Positions 7,477-16,778 of a stretch of DNA of 64,000 nt are shown here, in pieces. This DNA comes from Larkinella rosea. GTDB lineage: Bacteria; Bacteroidota; Bacteroidia; Cytophagales; Spirosomataceae. The notes under the pieces are model-generated. The model did no database searches, was not told the DNA's origin, and was given only the letters and a program-made list of their open reading frames with translations. The DNA lies in assembly GCF_003858635.1 (NCBI RefSeq), contig NZ_RQJO01000007.1, positions 1,613,941 through 1,677,940 on the forward strand, written 5' to 3'. A program made the translations under genes and the position numbers. How positions within the stretch are numbered: the first letter of the stretch is position 1; the number at the start of each line of letters is the position of its first letter.

Positions 7477-10400
7477 GTGCTGAACGCAATCATTCATTTT
7501 TCAATTCATCATAAATTAATCATTGCCCTGTCCACGCTGGCGTTGATCGGATGGGGCATCTGGTCGGCGTCGCAATTACCCATTGATGCGGTGCCCGACA
7601 TCACCAACAACCAGGTGCAGGTCATCACGAGTAGCCCGTCGCTGGCGGCTGAAGACATCGAACGGCTGGTGACCTTTCCCATCGAAGTGAGCCTGTCGAA
7701 CATTCCGGGGCTGACGGAGCTTCGTTCGTTCTCCCGTTTTGGCCTCTCCATTGTAACCGTTGTATTTACGGACGCAACGGATGTTTACTGGGCGCGTCAG
7801 CAAATCAGCGAACGGTTACAGAACGTCGTGGGGCAGATCCCCCCCGGTGTGGGCACGCCCGTTATGGCACCGGTAACGACGGGGCTGGGCGAAATTTTCC
7901 AGTACACGGTCGTTCCCAAAAAGGGTTTTGAAAACCGCTATTCGCTTTCGGACCTGCGGACCATTCAGGACTGGACCATCCGGCGGGCGCTCCTGGGGAC
8001 GCCCGGTGTCGCCGATGTAAGCGGTTTCGGCGGTTTGGTGAAACAGTACGAGATTGCCGTTGATCCGGATCGCCTGCGGAGCTTTGGCATCACCATTACC
8101 GACCTTTTTACGGCCCTTCAGCAAAACAATCAGAACACGGGGGGCGCTTACATCGATAAAAAACCGAATGCCTTCTTCATCCGTTCGGATGGCTTGATTC
8201 GCACCACCGACGACATTGCGGACATCGTCGTTCGCCTGAACCAAGAGGGATTACCGGTCCGGGTGCGCGACGTTGCCCGGGTCCAAAACGGCTCCGCTGT
8301 GCGTTACGGGGCCGTTACGCGCAACGGCCAGGGTGAAACCGTGGGCGCCGTGGTGATGATGATCAAAGGCGAAAACTCATCGGCCGTTATCAAACGAGTC
8401 AAAGAAAAAATCGCCCAGATTCAGCAGACGCTGCCGCCGGGTGTACAGATCATTCCCTTTCTGGACCGCACCAAAATGGTGAACAGTGCGATCGGTACGG
8501 TGGAACGAAACCTGTTGGAAGGCGCCACGATTGTCATCGTTGTGCTGGTGCTGCTAATGGGCAATTTCCGGGCCGGTTTTGTGGTGGCCTCCGTTATTCC
8601 GCTGGCGCTACTGTTTGCCATTTCGATGATGACGCTCTTTGACGTGTCGGGGAATCTGATGAGCCTTGGGGCCATCGACTTCGGATTGATTGTCGACGGG
8701 GCCGTCATTATTGTGGAAGCGACCCTGCATCATATTACCCTGCGCAACAAGGACAGAATCCTTACCCAGGCTGAAATGGACGCGGAAGTGATGCAGTCGG
8801 CGAGTCGCATTCGTTCGTCAGCGGCCTTTGGCGAGATCATCATCCTGATTGTATATTTGCCCATTCTGGCCCTGTCGGGCATTGAAGGGAAAATGTTCCG
8901 ACCCATGGCACTGACGGTTGCTTTTGCCATTCTGGGGGCTTTTATTCTCTCGCTCACGTATGTGCCCATGGTTTCGGCCTTTCTGCTCAGCAAGAAAATA
9001 GTGCACAAAGAGTCGTTCTCCGACCGGATCATCAAGCGGATTCACCGGTATTATGAGCCGGTTTTACTGGGGGCGCTCAGGCATCGGTTAGCGATTCTGG
9101 CGGGCGCGGTGGCGCTGCTGGTCGGGGCGGTTTTCCTGTTTTCCCGGATGGGGGGCGAATTTATTCCCCAGCTTGATGAAGGTGATTTTGCCGTCGATAC
9201 GCGCACGCTCACGGGCAGTTCCCTCTCCGAAACCGTCGATGCCACCTTAAAAGCCCAGCGAATTCTGCTTAAACAGTTTCCCGAGGTTGAACAGGTGGTG
9301 GGTAAAATCGGCTCCGGTGAAATTCCGACCGACCCCATGCCGATCGAAGCGTCGGACCTGATGGTGATTCTCAAACCCAAAGACGACTGGACCTCTGCTA
9401 CCACGCGCGATGAACTGGCGGGCAAAATGGCCGAAGCCTTGTCGGTCATTCCTGGCGTCACGTTTGGGTTTCAGCAGCCCGTCCAGATGCGGTTTAATGA
9501 ACTGATGACCGGCGCCCGGCAGGATGTGGCCCTGAAAATTTACGGCGAAGACCTAACCCGACTCACTCAATTGGCCGATCAGGTCGGCAGTCTGATTCGG
9601 ACCATCGAGGGCGCAAAAGACCTGTACGTGGAACAGGTGGGCGGACTATCGCAAATCCTGATCCGGCTCGACCGCGCACAGATTGCCAAATTTGGCCTGA
9701 ACGTTGCCGACGTAAACCGGGTCATCAATACCGCCTTCGCCGGGCAGTCGGCCGGCGTCGTGTTTGAAGGTGAAAAGCGCTTTGATCTGGTGGTTCGATT
9801 AGCCGCCGACAAACGCCAGAGCATCGATGACATTCGGAATGTCTACGTGGCCGTTCCGGCCAGCGCCACCGGCCCCGCGCAGCAAATTCCGCTGGGTCAG
9901 ATTGCCCAGGTACGTATTCAGGAAGCGCCCAACCAGGTTCAGCGGGACGATACGCACCGGCGGATTACGCTCGGTTTCAACGTGCGCGGGCGCGACGTCG
10001 AAAGCATCGTTACGGAACTCCAGCAGAAAGTGGGGCAGCGTATCCGGTTTCCGCCCGGTTATTCGATTAAATACGGGGGGCAGTTTCAAAATCTGGTCGA
10101 TGCGAAAAACCGCCTGAGCATTGCCGTGCCTATTGCGCTCAGCCTGATTTTTGCCCTGCTGTTTTTCACCTTCAACTCCGTTCGGCAGAGCCTCCTCATT
10201 TTCATGGCGATTCCGATGGCGGCCATCGGGGGCGTGTTTGCCCTGCTGATTCGGGGCATGCCCTTCAGCATATCGGCCGGGGTGGGCTTTATTGCGTTGT
10301 TTGGGGTTGCGGTTCTCAATGGCATCGTGCTGATCGCGGAGTTTAACCGACTTCGGCACGAAGAGGGCCTGACCGATTTGACCGAAATCATCCGTCGGGG

Positions 10401-11883
10401 GGCCGAAGTCCGGCTTCGTCCCGTCATCATGACGGCCCTGGTCGCTTCGTTCGGTTTTATCCCGATGGCCATTTCGAATTCGGCGGGGGCTGAAGTTCAG
10501 AAACCGCTCGCTACCGTTGTGATTGGGGGCCTACTGACTGCAACCTTGCTGACCCTCCTCATTCTCCCCATTCTGTATTCCCTGTCGGAGCGAAAAGCGG
10601 TGGAAAAAGAAGCCAAAACCGCTACCAAGTCAGGACCGACCTCATCCGTTAAAACTGCAAGTGTGCTGATTCTGACGGCGCTAACCGCCAGTAGCTGGGC
10701 CCAGACTCCTCCGCTCGTCACCCTGAATCAGGCAATTCAGCAGGCTACGAGCCGAAACGGACAACTCCAGGTAGCTACGCTGGGAATCAGTCAGCAACAG
10801 GCTTTACGACGGACGGCCTACGACGCCGGTCGGTTGTCGGCTACGCTGATGGTAGGTCAATACAACAGCCGCCGGTTTGACAACAACGTAACAATCAGCC
10901 AGTTAATCCCAAATCCGACCCTGATGCGTCGGCTGGCGGAGTTAAATGATCAGACCGTGAAGGCCCGGCAGGCGGAACGGGCCGTTACTCAAACCGACAT
11001 TCAGTATGAGGTTAAATCGGTTTACTACGAACTGAATTACCTCTACCAGAAACGCAGGCTTTTTCAGCAGCAGGATACCGTCCTGACTGAATTCGTGAAA
11101 GCCGCCACCCTCCGTGTCAAAACGGGTGAAACCGGTAGCCTGGAAAAAGCAACCGCCGAAAGCCAGTTGACCGATCAGCGGGTCCGGCTGATTCAGAACG
11201 ACGTCACCATCAGTGCCCGCCGGAGTCAGTTACAGATCCTGCTTTACAGCCCGCAACCGGTTGAGATCGTAAGCGACCCGCTGCCCAAACCGACGCCCAA
11301 TGACATTCCGGACAGTGTGGCGCTGGCGCATCATCCGCAACTTCTGCAGTTGCAGCAACAACTACAGGTTGCCGAACAAAGCAGCCTCGTGGAACAAGCT
11401 CGCCTTAAACCCGATTTTATGGTCGGCCTGTTCAATCAGACGCTCATTGGTAGTCAATTGATTAATGGTCAGGAATTGTATTTCGGGCCGAACAAACGGT
11501 TTACGGGCGGACAGGTCGGTGTTTCCTTTCCCTTGCTGAGTCAGCCGCAGAAAGCCCGCGTCCAGGCAGCCCGCCTTGGAGCGCAAATGGTTCAGACGGA
11601 ATTCCAGCATCGACAGCTTGCGCTTTTTCAGCAACTAAACCAGGCCGTTCGGCAATACAATCAGTACCAACAGGCTCTGACCTATTATGAAACCACCGGT
11701 TTGCCCCAGGCCGAACTGATTCAAACCAACGCCCGACGCGCCTTCAGCAGCGGGGACATTGGTTACGTCGAATTTGCGCTGGCGCTGCAACAAGCCTTCA
11801 CGATCCGGTCAAACTACCTCGATCTGCTCAATCAATACAACCAGTCGGTTCTCAACCTGAACTACGTACTGGGTAATCCCTAA
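7477..11883 (+). CDS. CzcA-type heavy-metal RND efflux pump fused to a TolC-like outer-membrane domain
   Basis: 1468 residues. Residues 1 to about 1040 are a complete RND transporter. TM1 follows HHKLIIALS, and the TM4 motif AIDFGLIVDGAVIIVE (about 400-415) is the DFG...DGA signature of divalent-cation (Zn/Co/Cd/Ni) pumps rather than the CusA Cu/Ag type. After a Lys/Thr/Ser linker, a hydrophobic segment SVLILTALTASSWAQ (about 1062-1077) looks like an internal signal sequence. It is followed by an outer-membrane efflux protein domain (about 1085-1468) with long Gln-rich coiled coils. A free CzcA is about 1040 residues, so pump and outer-membrane channel are one polypeptide. The start is GTG. 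The adaptor gene begins 8 bases downstream. Such fusions are known in Bacteroidota. Confidence 0.93.
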   Translation: MLNAIIHFSIHHKLIIALSTLALIGWGIWSASQLPIDAVPDITNNQVQVITSSPSLAAEDIERLVTFPIEVSLSNIPGLTELRSFSRFGLSIVTVVFTDATDVYWARQQISERLQNVVGQIPPGVGTPVMAPVTTGLGEIFQYTVVPKKGFENRYSLSDLRTIQDWTIRRALLGTPGVADVSGFGGLVKQYEIAVDPDRLRSFGITITDLFTALQQNNQNTGGAYIDKKPNAFFIRSDGLIRTTDDIADIVVRLNQEGLPVRVRDVARVQNGSAVRYGAVTRNGQGETVGAVVMMIKGENSSAVIKRVKEKIAQIQQTLPPGVQIIPFLDRTKMVNSAIGTVERNLLEGATIVIVVLVLLMGNFRAGFVVASVIPLALLFAISMMTLFDVSGNLMSLGAIDFGLIVDGAVIIVEATLHHITLRNKDRILTQAEMDAEVMQSASRIRSSAAFGEIIILIVYLPILALSGIEGKMFRPMALTVAFAILGAFILSLTYVPMVSAFLLSKKIVHKESFSDRIIKRIHRYYEPVLLGALRHRLAILAGAVALLVGAVFLFSRMGGEFIPQLDEGDFAVDTRTLTGSSLSETVDATLKAQRILLKQFPEVEQVVGKIGSGEIPTDPMPIEASDLMVILKPKDDWTSATTRDELAGKMAEALSVIPGVTFGFQQPVQMRFNELMTGARQDVALKIYGEDLTRLTQLADQVGSLIRTIEGAKDLYVEQVGGLSQILIRLDRAQIAKFGLNVADVNRVINTAFAGQSAGVVFEGEKRFDLVVRLAADKRQSIDDIRNVYVAVPASATGPAQQIPLGQIAQVRIQEAPNQVQRDDTHRRITLGFNVRGRDVESIVTELQQKVGQRIRFPPGYSIKYGGQFQNLVDAKNRLSIAVPIALSLIFALLFFTFNSVRQSLLIFMAIPMAAIGGVFALLIRGMPFSISAGVGFIALFGVAVLNGIVLIAEFNRLRHEEGLTDLTEIIRRGAEVRLRPVIMTALVASFGFIPMAISNSAGAEVQKPLATVVIGGLLTATLLTLLILPILYSLSERKAVEKEAKTATKSGPTSSVKTASVLILTALTASSWAQTPPLVTLNQAIQQATSRNGQLQVATLGISQQQALRRTAYDAGRLSATLMVGQYNSRRFDNNVTISQLIPNPTLMRRLAELNDQTVKARQAERAVTQTDIQYEVKSVYYELNYLYQKRRLFQQQDTVLTEFVKAATLRVKTGETGSLEKATAESQLTDQRVRLIQNDVTISARRSQLQILLYSPQPVEIVSDPLPKPTPNDIPDSVALAHHPQLLQLQQQLQVAEQSSLVEQARLKPDFMVGLFNQTLIGSQLINGQELYFGPNKRFTGGQVGVSFPLLSQPQKARVQAARLGAQMVQTEFQHRQLALFQQLNQAVRQYNQYQQALTYYETTGLPQAELIQTNARRAFSSGDIGYVEFALALQQAFTIRSNYLDLLNQYNQSVLNLNYVLGNP

Positions 11884-11891
11884 TTAACCTC

Positions 11892-13100
11892 ATGGCGTCC
11901 AACCTTCATTCCCTCTTCCTGCCAGCGCTCCTGATCACTACGCTCCTGATCAGCTGCCATTCGTCTCAAGATCCGGAGACCAAGGATACGACTACCCCAA
12001 CCGCAACGACCGTGATCCCAGGTGACTCGGTCCGATCGGGGGTCGTTCGGGTTTCGCTGACGCAGGCGCAATACGACGTAGCTTCCATTGAGCTTGGTCG
12101 GCCGATGCTGCGCACCCTCAAAACCACGCTGAAAGCAAACGGAACGATCGATGTGCCGGCATCGAACCAGGTTTCGGTGGCCGTGCCCTTTGGGGGTTAT
12201 ATCCGAAAAATTGACCTGGAACCCGGTATGGCCGTTCGGAAAGGGCAGCCGCTGGCGGTACTGGAAAATCCCGAATTCATTCAGTTACAGCAGGATTACC
12301 TGGACACGAAAGCAAAACTGGAATTTGCCGATCTTGAATTTGTTCGCCAGCAGGAATTGAGCCGTGATAATGTAAACGCCCTGAAGGTGTTTCAGCAGGT
12401 TCGCGCAAACCGTCAGAGCCTCCAGGCGCAACTGGCTGGGCTGAGCCAACGGCTCGCCATCCTGCACATTGACGCCAATCAATTGAGCCCAAGCCAATTA
12501 ACGCGTCTGGTCACGATTCCCTCCCCGGTCTCGGGTTTTGTTACCAATGTCCCCGTTAACAACGGGCGGTTTTTGAATCCGTCCGACGTGCTGGTAGAAA
12601 TTACAAATGTCGACCATTTGCATGTCCGGCTGAGCATTTTTGAAAAAGACATCCACCGGGTTCGAACGGGGCAGGTTGTCCGCTTTGGAATGGGCGGTGA
12701 TTCGTCATTCGGGCATCGGGGAACGATCTTTCTCCTTGGAAAATCCATTGCGGCCGACCGGGTCGTTTCCGTGCTGGCACATCCCGACGGGTATGCCCCG
12801 GATTTCCTGCCCGGAGGCTACGTATCGGCCCTGATCGATGTCAAAACACAGCCGTTGCAGACGCTCCCGGAATCGGCGGTGGTCAGCTACGGCGGCAAGG
12901 CCCTGGTGTATACTCTGGAAAAAAAACAGGGTAATCCGATCAGCTACCAATTTCGGCAGGTAGAGGTCAAAACGGGCATTCGGGAAAATGGCTACGTAGC
13001 GGTGGTACTTCCCTCCGATTTAAACGCCACCTTAACGCCGGTTGTGGTAAAAGGCGCATACAGTTTACTGGCAAAACTCAATAACAGCGAAGAAGAATAA
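11892..13100 (+). CDS. RND efflux periplasmic adaptor subunit (CusB/CzcB-like), lipoprotein
   Basis: 402 residues. The N-terminus LLITTLLISC gives a lipobox with lipidated Cys22, so the protein is anchored to a membrane facing the periplasm. A barrel-sandwich/lipoyl half appears at VAVPFGGYIRKI and later at IPSPVSGFVTNVPV, separated by an alpha-hairpin rich in Gln and Leu (about 100-190). A beta-barrel domain follows. This is the membrane-fusion component that bridges the RND pump to its outer-membrane channel, here encoded just upstream as one fused protein. It abuts the VIT transporter gene, whose ATG begins one base after this stop, so the genes are surely co-transcribed. Confidence 0.93.
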   Translation: MASNLHSLFLPALLITTLLISCHSSQDPETKDTTTPTATTVIPGDSVRSGVVRVSLTQAQYDVASIELGRPMLRTLKTTLKANGTIDVPASNQVSVAVPFGGYIRKIDLEPGMAVRKGQPLAVLENPEFIQLQQDYLDTKAKLEFADLEFVRQQELSRDNVNALKVFQQVRANRQSLQAQLAGLSQRLAILHIDANQLSPSQLTRLVTIPSPVSGFVTNVPVNNGRFLNPSDVLVEITNVDHLHVRLSIFEKDIHRVRTGQVVRFGMGGDSSFGHRGTIFLLGKSIAADRVVSVLAHPDGYAPDFLPGGYVSALIDVKTQPLQTLPESAVVSYGGKALVYTLEKKQGNPISYQFRQVEVKTGIRENGYVAVVLPSDLNATLTPVVVKGAYSLLAKLNNSEEE

Positions 13101-13101
13101 G

Positions 13102-13812
13102 ATGAACCCAACAACGCATAGCCACCCGCATACGGAACAGCATCTCCGCAGTTCAGCCGTTATTTCTGACATTGTCATCGGCATGTCGGATGGACTAACC
13201 GTACCGTTTGCCCTGGCCGCCGGTTTGAGCGGTGCGGTTGCCAACTCGTCCCTGGTCGTTACAGCAGGCATTGCCGAGATCGTGGCCGGATCAATCGCCA
13301 TGGGATTAGGCGGTTATTTGGCGGGTCGTACCGAAACCGATCATTACGAGTCCGAACGCCGACGCGAGATCAGCGAAGTGGACACGATGCCGGAGCGGGA
13401 AAAGCAGGAAGTTCGCGACGTATTTGCCAGCATGGGGCTCAGCCCGGCGCTCCAGACGGCCGTTGCCGATGAGTTAGTTAAAGATAAAAACCAGTGGGTG
13501 GATTTCATGATGAAGTATGAACTGGGCCTGGACGAACCGGACCCCAAGCGAGCCACCAAAAGCGCTTTGACCATCGGGCTTTCCTACGTCGTCGGGGGGC
13601 TGGTTCCCCTGTCACCGTATTTTATCCTGACCGATCCGTCCGAGGCCCTGGCCTACTCCTGTGGAGTCACCCTGCTCTGCCTTTTTATTTTTGGCTATTT
13701 CAAAAGCAAAGTTACGGGACAACCTCCCGTGAGCGGGGCCTTCAAGGTGCTGTTCATTGGAGCCCTGGCAGCTGCGGCTGCATTTGGCGTAGCGCGTTTC
13801 ATTTCTAACTAA
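13102..13812 (+). CDS. VIT1/CCC1 family Fe2+/Mn2+ transporter
   Basis: 236 residues. VIT family hallmarks are visible: IVIGMSDGLTVPFALAAGLSG in TM1, AEIVAGSIAMGLGGYLAGRTE around TM2, a cytoplasmic Glu-rich metal-binding helical hairpin (about 75-150), and three C-terminal membrane helices with a Gly-Gly-Leu-Val-Pro-Leu turn. The N-terminus carries THSHPHTEQH, a short His run that could bind metal. VIT proteins export iron or manganese from the cytoplasm. Translation starts one base after the adaptor stop, so this transporter belongs to the same metal-efflux operon and widens its range to Fe/Mn. Confidence 0.92.
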   Translation: MNPTTHSHPHTEQHLRSSAVISDIVIGMSDGLTVPFALAAGLSGAVANSSLVVTAGIAEIVAGSIAMGLGGYLAGRTETDHYESERRREISEVDTMPEREKQEVRDVFASMGLSPALQTAVADELVKDKNQWVDFMMKYELGLDEPDPKRATKSALTIGLSYVVGGLVPLSPYFILTDPSEALAYSCGVTLLCLFIFGYFKSKVTGQPPVSGAFKVLFIGALAAAAAFGVARFISN

Positions 13813-13828
13813 TCAGCTCGTTTTTCGT

Positions 13829-14263
13829 GTGAAACCTGTTCGCTTTTTCACTGACCAGCAAACGGTCTGGTATAATCTAACCGACTACATTGAGTTGTTA
13901 TTGAACACGAAGACCATCCACACCCAGCGGTCGCCGTCGCTTCACAAGCGCAGAAGGGATTCCAAATCGGTTTATCAGGTGCTACTGGCAAAAATAAACC
14001 GACTCAGCCCCGTTTACCAACGGCAATTGCAGGGCGAGGTCTACATCGATTGGGTCGTTTTCGAGCATGTCTACCGGTTTTTACGTCCATTTCTGGTCAG
14101 GCCCGAAGACTGGCTGGACGGCGATCGGCTATTCCGGCAACTGCGGTCCGTGATCGAACATTCCCGGCAATTAAATCAGGAGCTCCATTCGGAAACCGTG
14201 CGCCGTTACTTCACCCAGATACCGAACGGCCCTCCGGCTGACAACCCGCAGTCGGGAACCTGA
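13829..14263 (+). CDS. Hypothetical protein at the end of the metal-efflux operon
   Basis: 144 residues from a GTG start 16 bases after the VIT transporter stop. The protein is basic, lacks a signal peptide or membrane segment, and is rich in Arg, Gln, Tyr and Leu with likely helices (NLTDYIELLLNTK, FRQLRSVIEHSRQLNQE). I do not recognise the family. Tight spacing and shared strand place it in the czc operon. An overlapping frame at 14050-14241 is a shadow. It could be a cytoplasmic regulator or accessory of metal efflux, but nothing in the sequence proves this. Confidence 0.6.
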   Translation: MKPVRFFTDQQTVWYNLTDYIELLLNTKTIHTQRSPSLHKRRRDSKSVYQVLLAKINRLSPVYQRQLQGEVYIDWVVFEHVYRFLRPFLVRPEDWLDGDRLFRQLRSVIEHSRQLNQELHSETVRRYFTQIPNGPPADNPQSGT

Positions 14264-14587
14264 ACGATTAATGATACCCGGGTCTTTTATATTCTAGACC
14301 CTCGCGGGCATGGCACAATTTTGAAGCGGTTATTCGATTTTCTGGCAATGGCGGCAACCTCTCTCCCCCGATTCCGATCCGGGCCTTGAACCGTCTTTCG
14401 TTGTTTTTCGGCGATTTCACACCGCTCTGATCTGTCACTCGCTTCCCTGCGGTTATAATTAATTTAGACAGCCTACAATTAATGATTTTTGGCGAACGAG
14501 TGCAACACCCCTCTTTTAAAAGGGGTATTGTTTACTGAATACGGGTTGTTTTTACCTGGTGATCAATACTTTTTGATACGAATCATA
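14264..14587. other. Intergenic region with two hairpins
   Basis: No gene is seen. A hairpin with arms GGGTC (14280-14284) and GACCC (14297-14301) sits 17 bases after the operon stop and may end transcription. A second, ACCCCT (14507-14512) with AGGGGT (14521-14526), is followed by ATTGTTT and may insulate or regulate the Rieske gene. The rest shows no repeat or promoter I can defend. Confidence 0.4.
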
Positions 14588-15079
14588 ATGAACCGTTTTG
14601 ACTTTCTAAAATCATTGGGATTTACCGGCGCTGCACTCCTGGCCGCTATGACTTCCTGCATTCGTGAAGAAGATACGATGGTGGATGCGTTGACCATTCC
14701 CGGCGCACAGACCGCCCCCCCGAGCTCACCGGTTTCCAACACCACCGCCACCAGTTCCGCCGTGGACCTGAGCAAAATTACCAACCGGTTGCTAACTATT
14801 GACCTAAACAGCACGACGGCCTTGAAAACCGTGGGTGGTTACATCAGCCGGAGTGGCATTGTGGTTGCCCAGGTGAGTGCGGGTGTCTACATAGCCGTTA
14901 CGCAGACGTGCAGTCACGAACCCCGTAAAAACATCATCTTTAACAAAACAGAATTTTACTGCACCGTACACGGCGCCCGCTTCGACCTGATTGGCAAAGG
15001 GAAAAATAGCTTCGGCAGCCGAGGCCTTAGCGTCTATAAAACCGCTACGGACGGTCTGACGCTGGTGGTTTATAGCTAA
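14588..15079 (+). CDS. Rieske [2Fe-2S] lipoprotein
   Basis: 163 residues. The signal MNRFDFLKSLGFTGAAL ends in a lipobox with Cys24 (AMTSC). A Ser/Thr/Pro-rich linker (about 36-60) leads to a compact Rieske fold with Cys108-x-His110 (TCSHEP) and Cys125-x-x-His128 (YCTVHGA), the full ligand set for a [2Fe-2S] cluster. The spacing between pairs is short, as in small bacterial Rieske proteins. The start at 14588 is chosen because the open frame upstream lacks signal-peptide character. The protein should be an electron carrier at the periplasmic face. It precedes the thioredoxin-ApbE-DUF4266-DUF3570 set on the same strand by 40 bases and may belong to it. Confidence 0.9.
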   Translation: MNRFDFLKSLGFTGAALLAAMTSCIREEDTMVDALTIPGAQTAPPSSPVSNTTATSSAVDLSKITNRLLTIDLNSTTALKTVGGYISRSGIVVAQVSAGVYIAVTQTCSHEPRKNIIFNKTEFYCTVHGARFDLIGKGKNSFGSRGLSVYKTATDGLTLVVYS

Positions 15080-15119
15080 AAATGTACACAGGCACTTTGA
15101 ATCAAATCAGAACAATACA

Positions 15120-15560
15120 ATGAAAATCGTACTTCTTTCCCTCATCTCCCTGCTGGCCGTATCGACGCAAAGCTGGCAACTCAATTTTGAACAGGCCAAA
15201 ACCGAGGCTGCACAAAGTCATAAATCCATTCTGCTCAATTTTTCGGGTTCCGACTGGTGCGGGCCGTGCATCAAGCTGAAAAAAGACATCTTTGAATCAT
15301 CCGAGTTCGCGCAATTTGCGGCCGATCATCTGGTGCTGGTTCGGGCCGATTTTCCGCGTTTTTCGAAAAACCGGTTAAGCAGGGAGCAGGAAGCGCACAA
15401 CGAAGCGCTGGCCGAGAAATATAACAAACTGGGAAAATTCCCCTTTACGGTTTTGCTGGATGCCAGCGGGCGCGTCATTCACGAGTGGGATGGTTATCCC
15501 CAGGGAGCAACACCGGCTTCTTTTATTGCCACCATTCAGTCGGCCCCGGCAATCAAGTAA
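15120..15560 (+). CDS. Exported thioredoxin-fold protein
   Basis: 146 residues with a short signal peptide (1 to about 17, KIVLLSLISLLAVSTQS). The active site is WCGPC (Cys47, Cys50) in FSGSDWCGPCIKLKK, and FPFTVLLD carries the cis-proline. The FSGSDWC lead matches thioredoxins of the DsbD-gamma/TlpA-like group. It would act as a periplasmic thiol reductant or oxidant. The stop codon abuts the ATG of the ApbE gene with no spacer, so the two are translationally coupled. A natural client is the Cys-tailed DUF4266 lipoprotein two genes on, but that is inference. Confidence 0.92.
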   Translation: MKIVLLSLISLLAVSTQSWQLNFEQAKTEAAQSHKSILLNFSGSDWCGPCIKLKKDIFESSEFAQFAADHLVLVRADFPRFSKNRLSREQEAHNEALAEKYNKLGKFPFTVLLDASGRVIHEWDGYPQGATPASFIATIQSAPAIK

Positions 15561-16514
15561 ATGGAACAACTTCTGCACCAGCGGGTCCAGCGACTCATGG
15601 GCAACCGCTTTGAAATCAGCGTAGTCAGCGATGATGCCGCCTGGGCCAACGATAGGATCGATGAGGCCATTGCCGAAATCAGCCGGATCGAGCGGCTGCT
15701 AACCACCTTCGACGAAAACAGTCAGACCAACCAGATCAATGCCAGCGCAGGAATCCGGCCGGTAGTGGTTGATACCGAGGTTTTTGACCTCATTGAGCGG
15801 TCTCAACGGTTGTCGGTACTCACGCAGGGAGCTTTTGATATTACGTACGGTTCGATCGACAAGCGACTCTGGAACTTTGACACGACCATGACCGCCCTGC
15901 CCGATCCGAAAACGGCGAAAGGAATGGTGCGACTCATCAATTACCGAAATGTGGTGCTTAACCACCAGCACCAAACCGTATTTCTGAAAGAACGGGGAAT
16001 GCGCATCGGTTTTGGTGGGATTGGCAAAGGCTATGCCGCTGAGCAGGCGAAACACTTGTTACTGAGCAAAGGAGTAGAAAGCGGCATTGTGAATGCGGCC
16101 GGCGACCTGACAACCTGGGGCACGCAGCCCAATGGCCAACCCTGGACCATCGGCATTGCTGACCCTAACCGGAATGGAAAGGCCGTGCAGGCATTCTCGG
16201 CACTCCGTATCAGCAACATGGCCGTTGCCACCTCAGGGAACTACGAAAAATACGCGGTGATCGACGGGCAGCGGTATTCGCACACCATTGACCCCAAAAC
16301 CGGGTATCCCGTAGCGGGGATCAAGAGTGTCACCATTCTCGCGCCCAACGCTGAATTGGCCGACGCGCTGGCTACGCCCGTCATGGTAATGGGGGTGGAA
16401 GTTGGGCTCCACCTGATTAACCAGGTGCATCACATCGCCTGCATTATTATTGACGACCACAACCGGTTATACACCTCGAACAACATTCGATTAATGCAGC
16501 CAACGGTTTTATAA
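15561..16514 (+). CDS. ApbE family FAD:protein FMN transferase
   Basis: 317 residues. Family motifs are MGNRFEISV at the start, RIERLLTTFDENSQTNQIN, GAFDITYG, FGGIGKGYAAEQ, GIVNAAGDLTTWG, and the Mg/FAD-site block HTIDPKTGYPV with the late Asp in ADALATPVMVMG. ApbE moves FMN from FAD onto a Thr or Ser of an exported target. No signal peptide is visible, unlike many periplasmic ApbE proteins, so export is uncertain. I found no consensus flavinylation motif ([D/S]GA[S/T]xT) in the neighbouring small proteins, so its substrate here is unknown. It is coupled to the thioredoxin upstream and followed by DUF4266 and DUF3570 genes. Confidence 0.93.
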   Translation: MEQLLHQRVQRLMGNRFEISVVSDDAAWANDRIDEAIAEISRIERLLTTFDENSQTNQINASAGIRPVVVDTEVFDLIERSQRLSVLTQGAFDITYGSIDKRLWNFDTTMTALPDPKTAKGMVRLINYRNVVLNHQHQTVFLKERGMRIGFGGIGKGYAAEQAKHLLLSKGVESGIVNAAGDLTTWGTQPNGQPWTIGIADPNRNGKAVQAFSALRISNMAVATSGNYEKYAVIDGQRYSHTIDPKTGYPVAGIKSVTILAPNAELADALATPVMVMGVEVGLHLINQVHHIACIIIDDHNRLYTSNNIRLMQPTVL

Positions 16515-16539
16515 CCCGTTATTTACGACACAACCAATC

Positions 16540-16767
16540 ATGATGAAACGATTCTTCACCGTGCTGCTGCCGAGCGCAGTGCTACTGGCGACGGGCCTAA
16601 CGGGCTGCGTCACCGTCAAGGAATACCAAAAGAGCCGGGTCAACGACGCCGAAATGGAACTTTCGGCCCGGAAATCCGAGAAATTTGAACAGAATTTTTA
16701 CCTCTACCGCGAGGGAGCTGCCGGCGCAAATGGGGGCAAAAGTGGAGGAGGATGCGGTTGTAATTAA
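16540..16767 (+). CDS. DUF4266 domain lipoprotein with Gly/Cys tail
   Basis: 75 residues. The signal sequence ends in lipobox LTGC (Cys23). The mature part is highly charged (VTVKEYQKSRVNDAEME) and ends GGKSGGGCGCN. The conserved C-terminal Gly-Cys-Gly-Cys tail is the family's signature. Two Met codons at 16540 and 16543 are possible starts. The function of DUF4266 is not known to me. The paired cysteines beside a thioredoxin and ApbE suggest redox chemistry, metal binding or modification at the tail. It shares the operon with DUF3570, 11 bases downstream, an order I recall recurring in many Gram-negative genomes. Confidence 0.85.
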   Translation: MMKRFFTVLLPSAVLLATGLTGCVTVKEYQKSRVNDAEMELSARKSEKFEQNFYLYREGAAGANGGKSGGGCGCN

Positions 16768-16778
16768 GAAGTTGTCGG

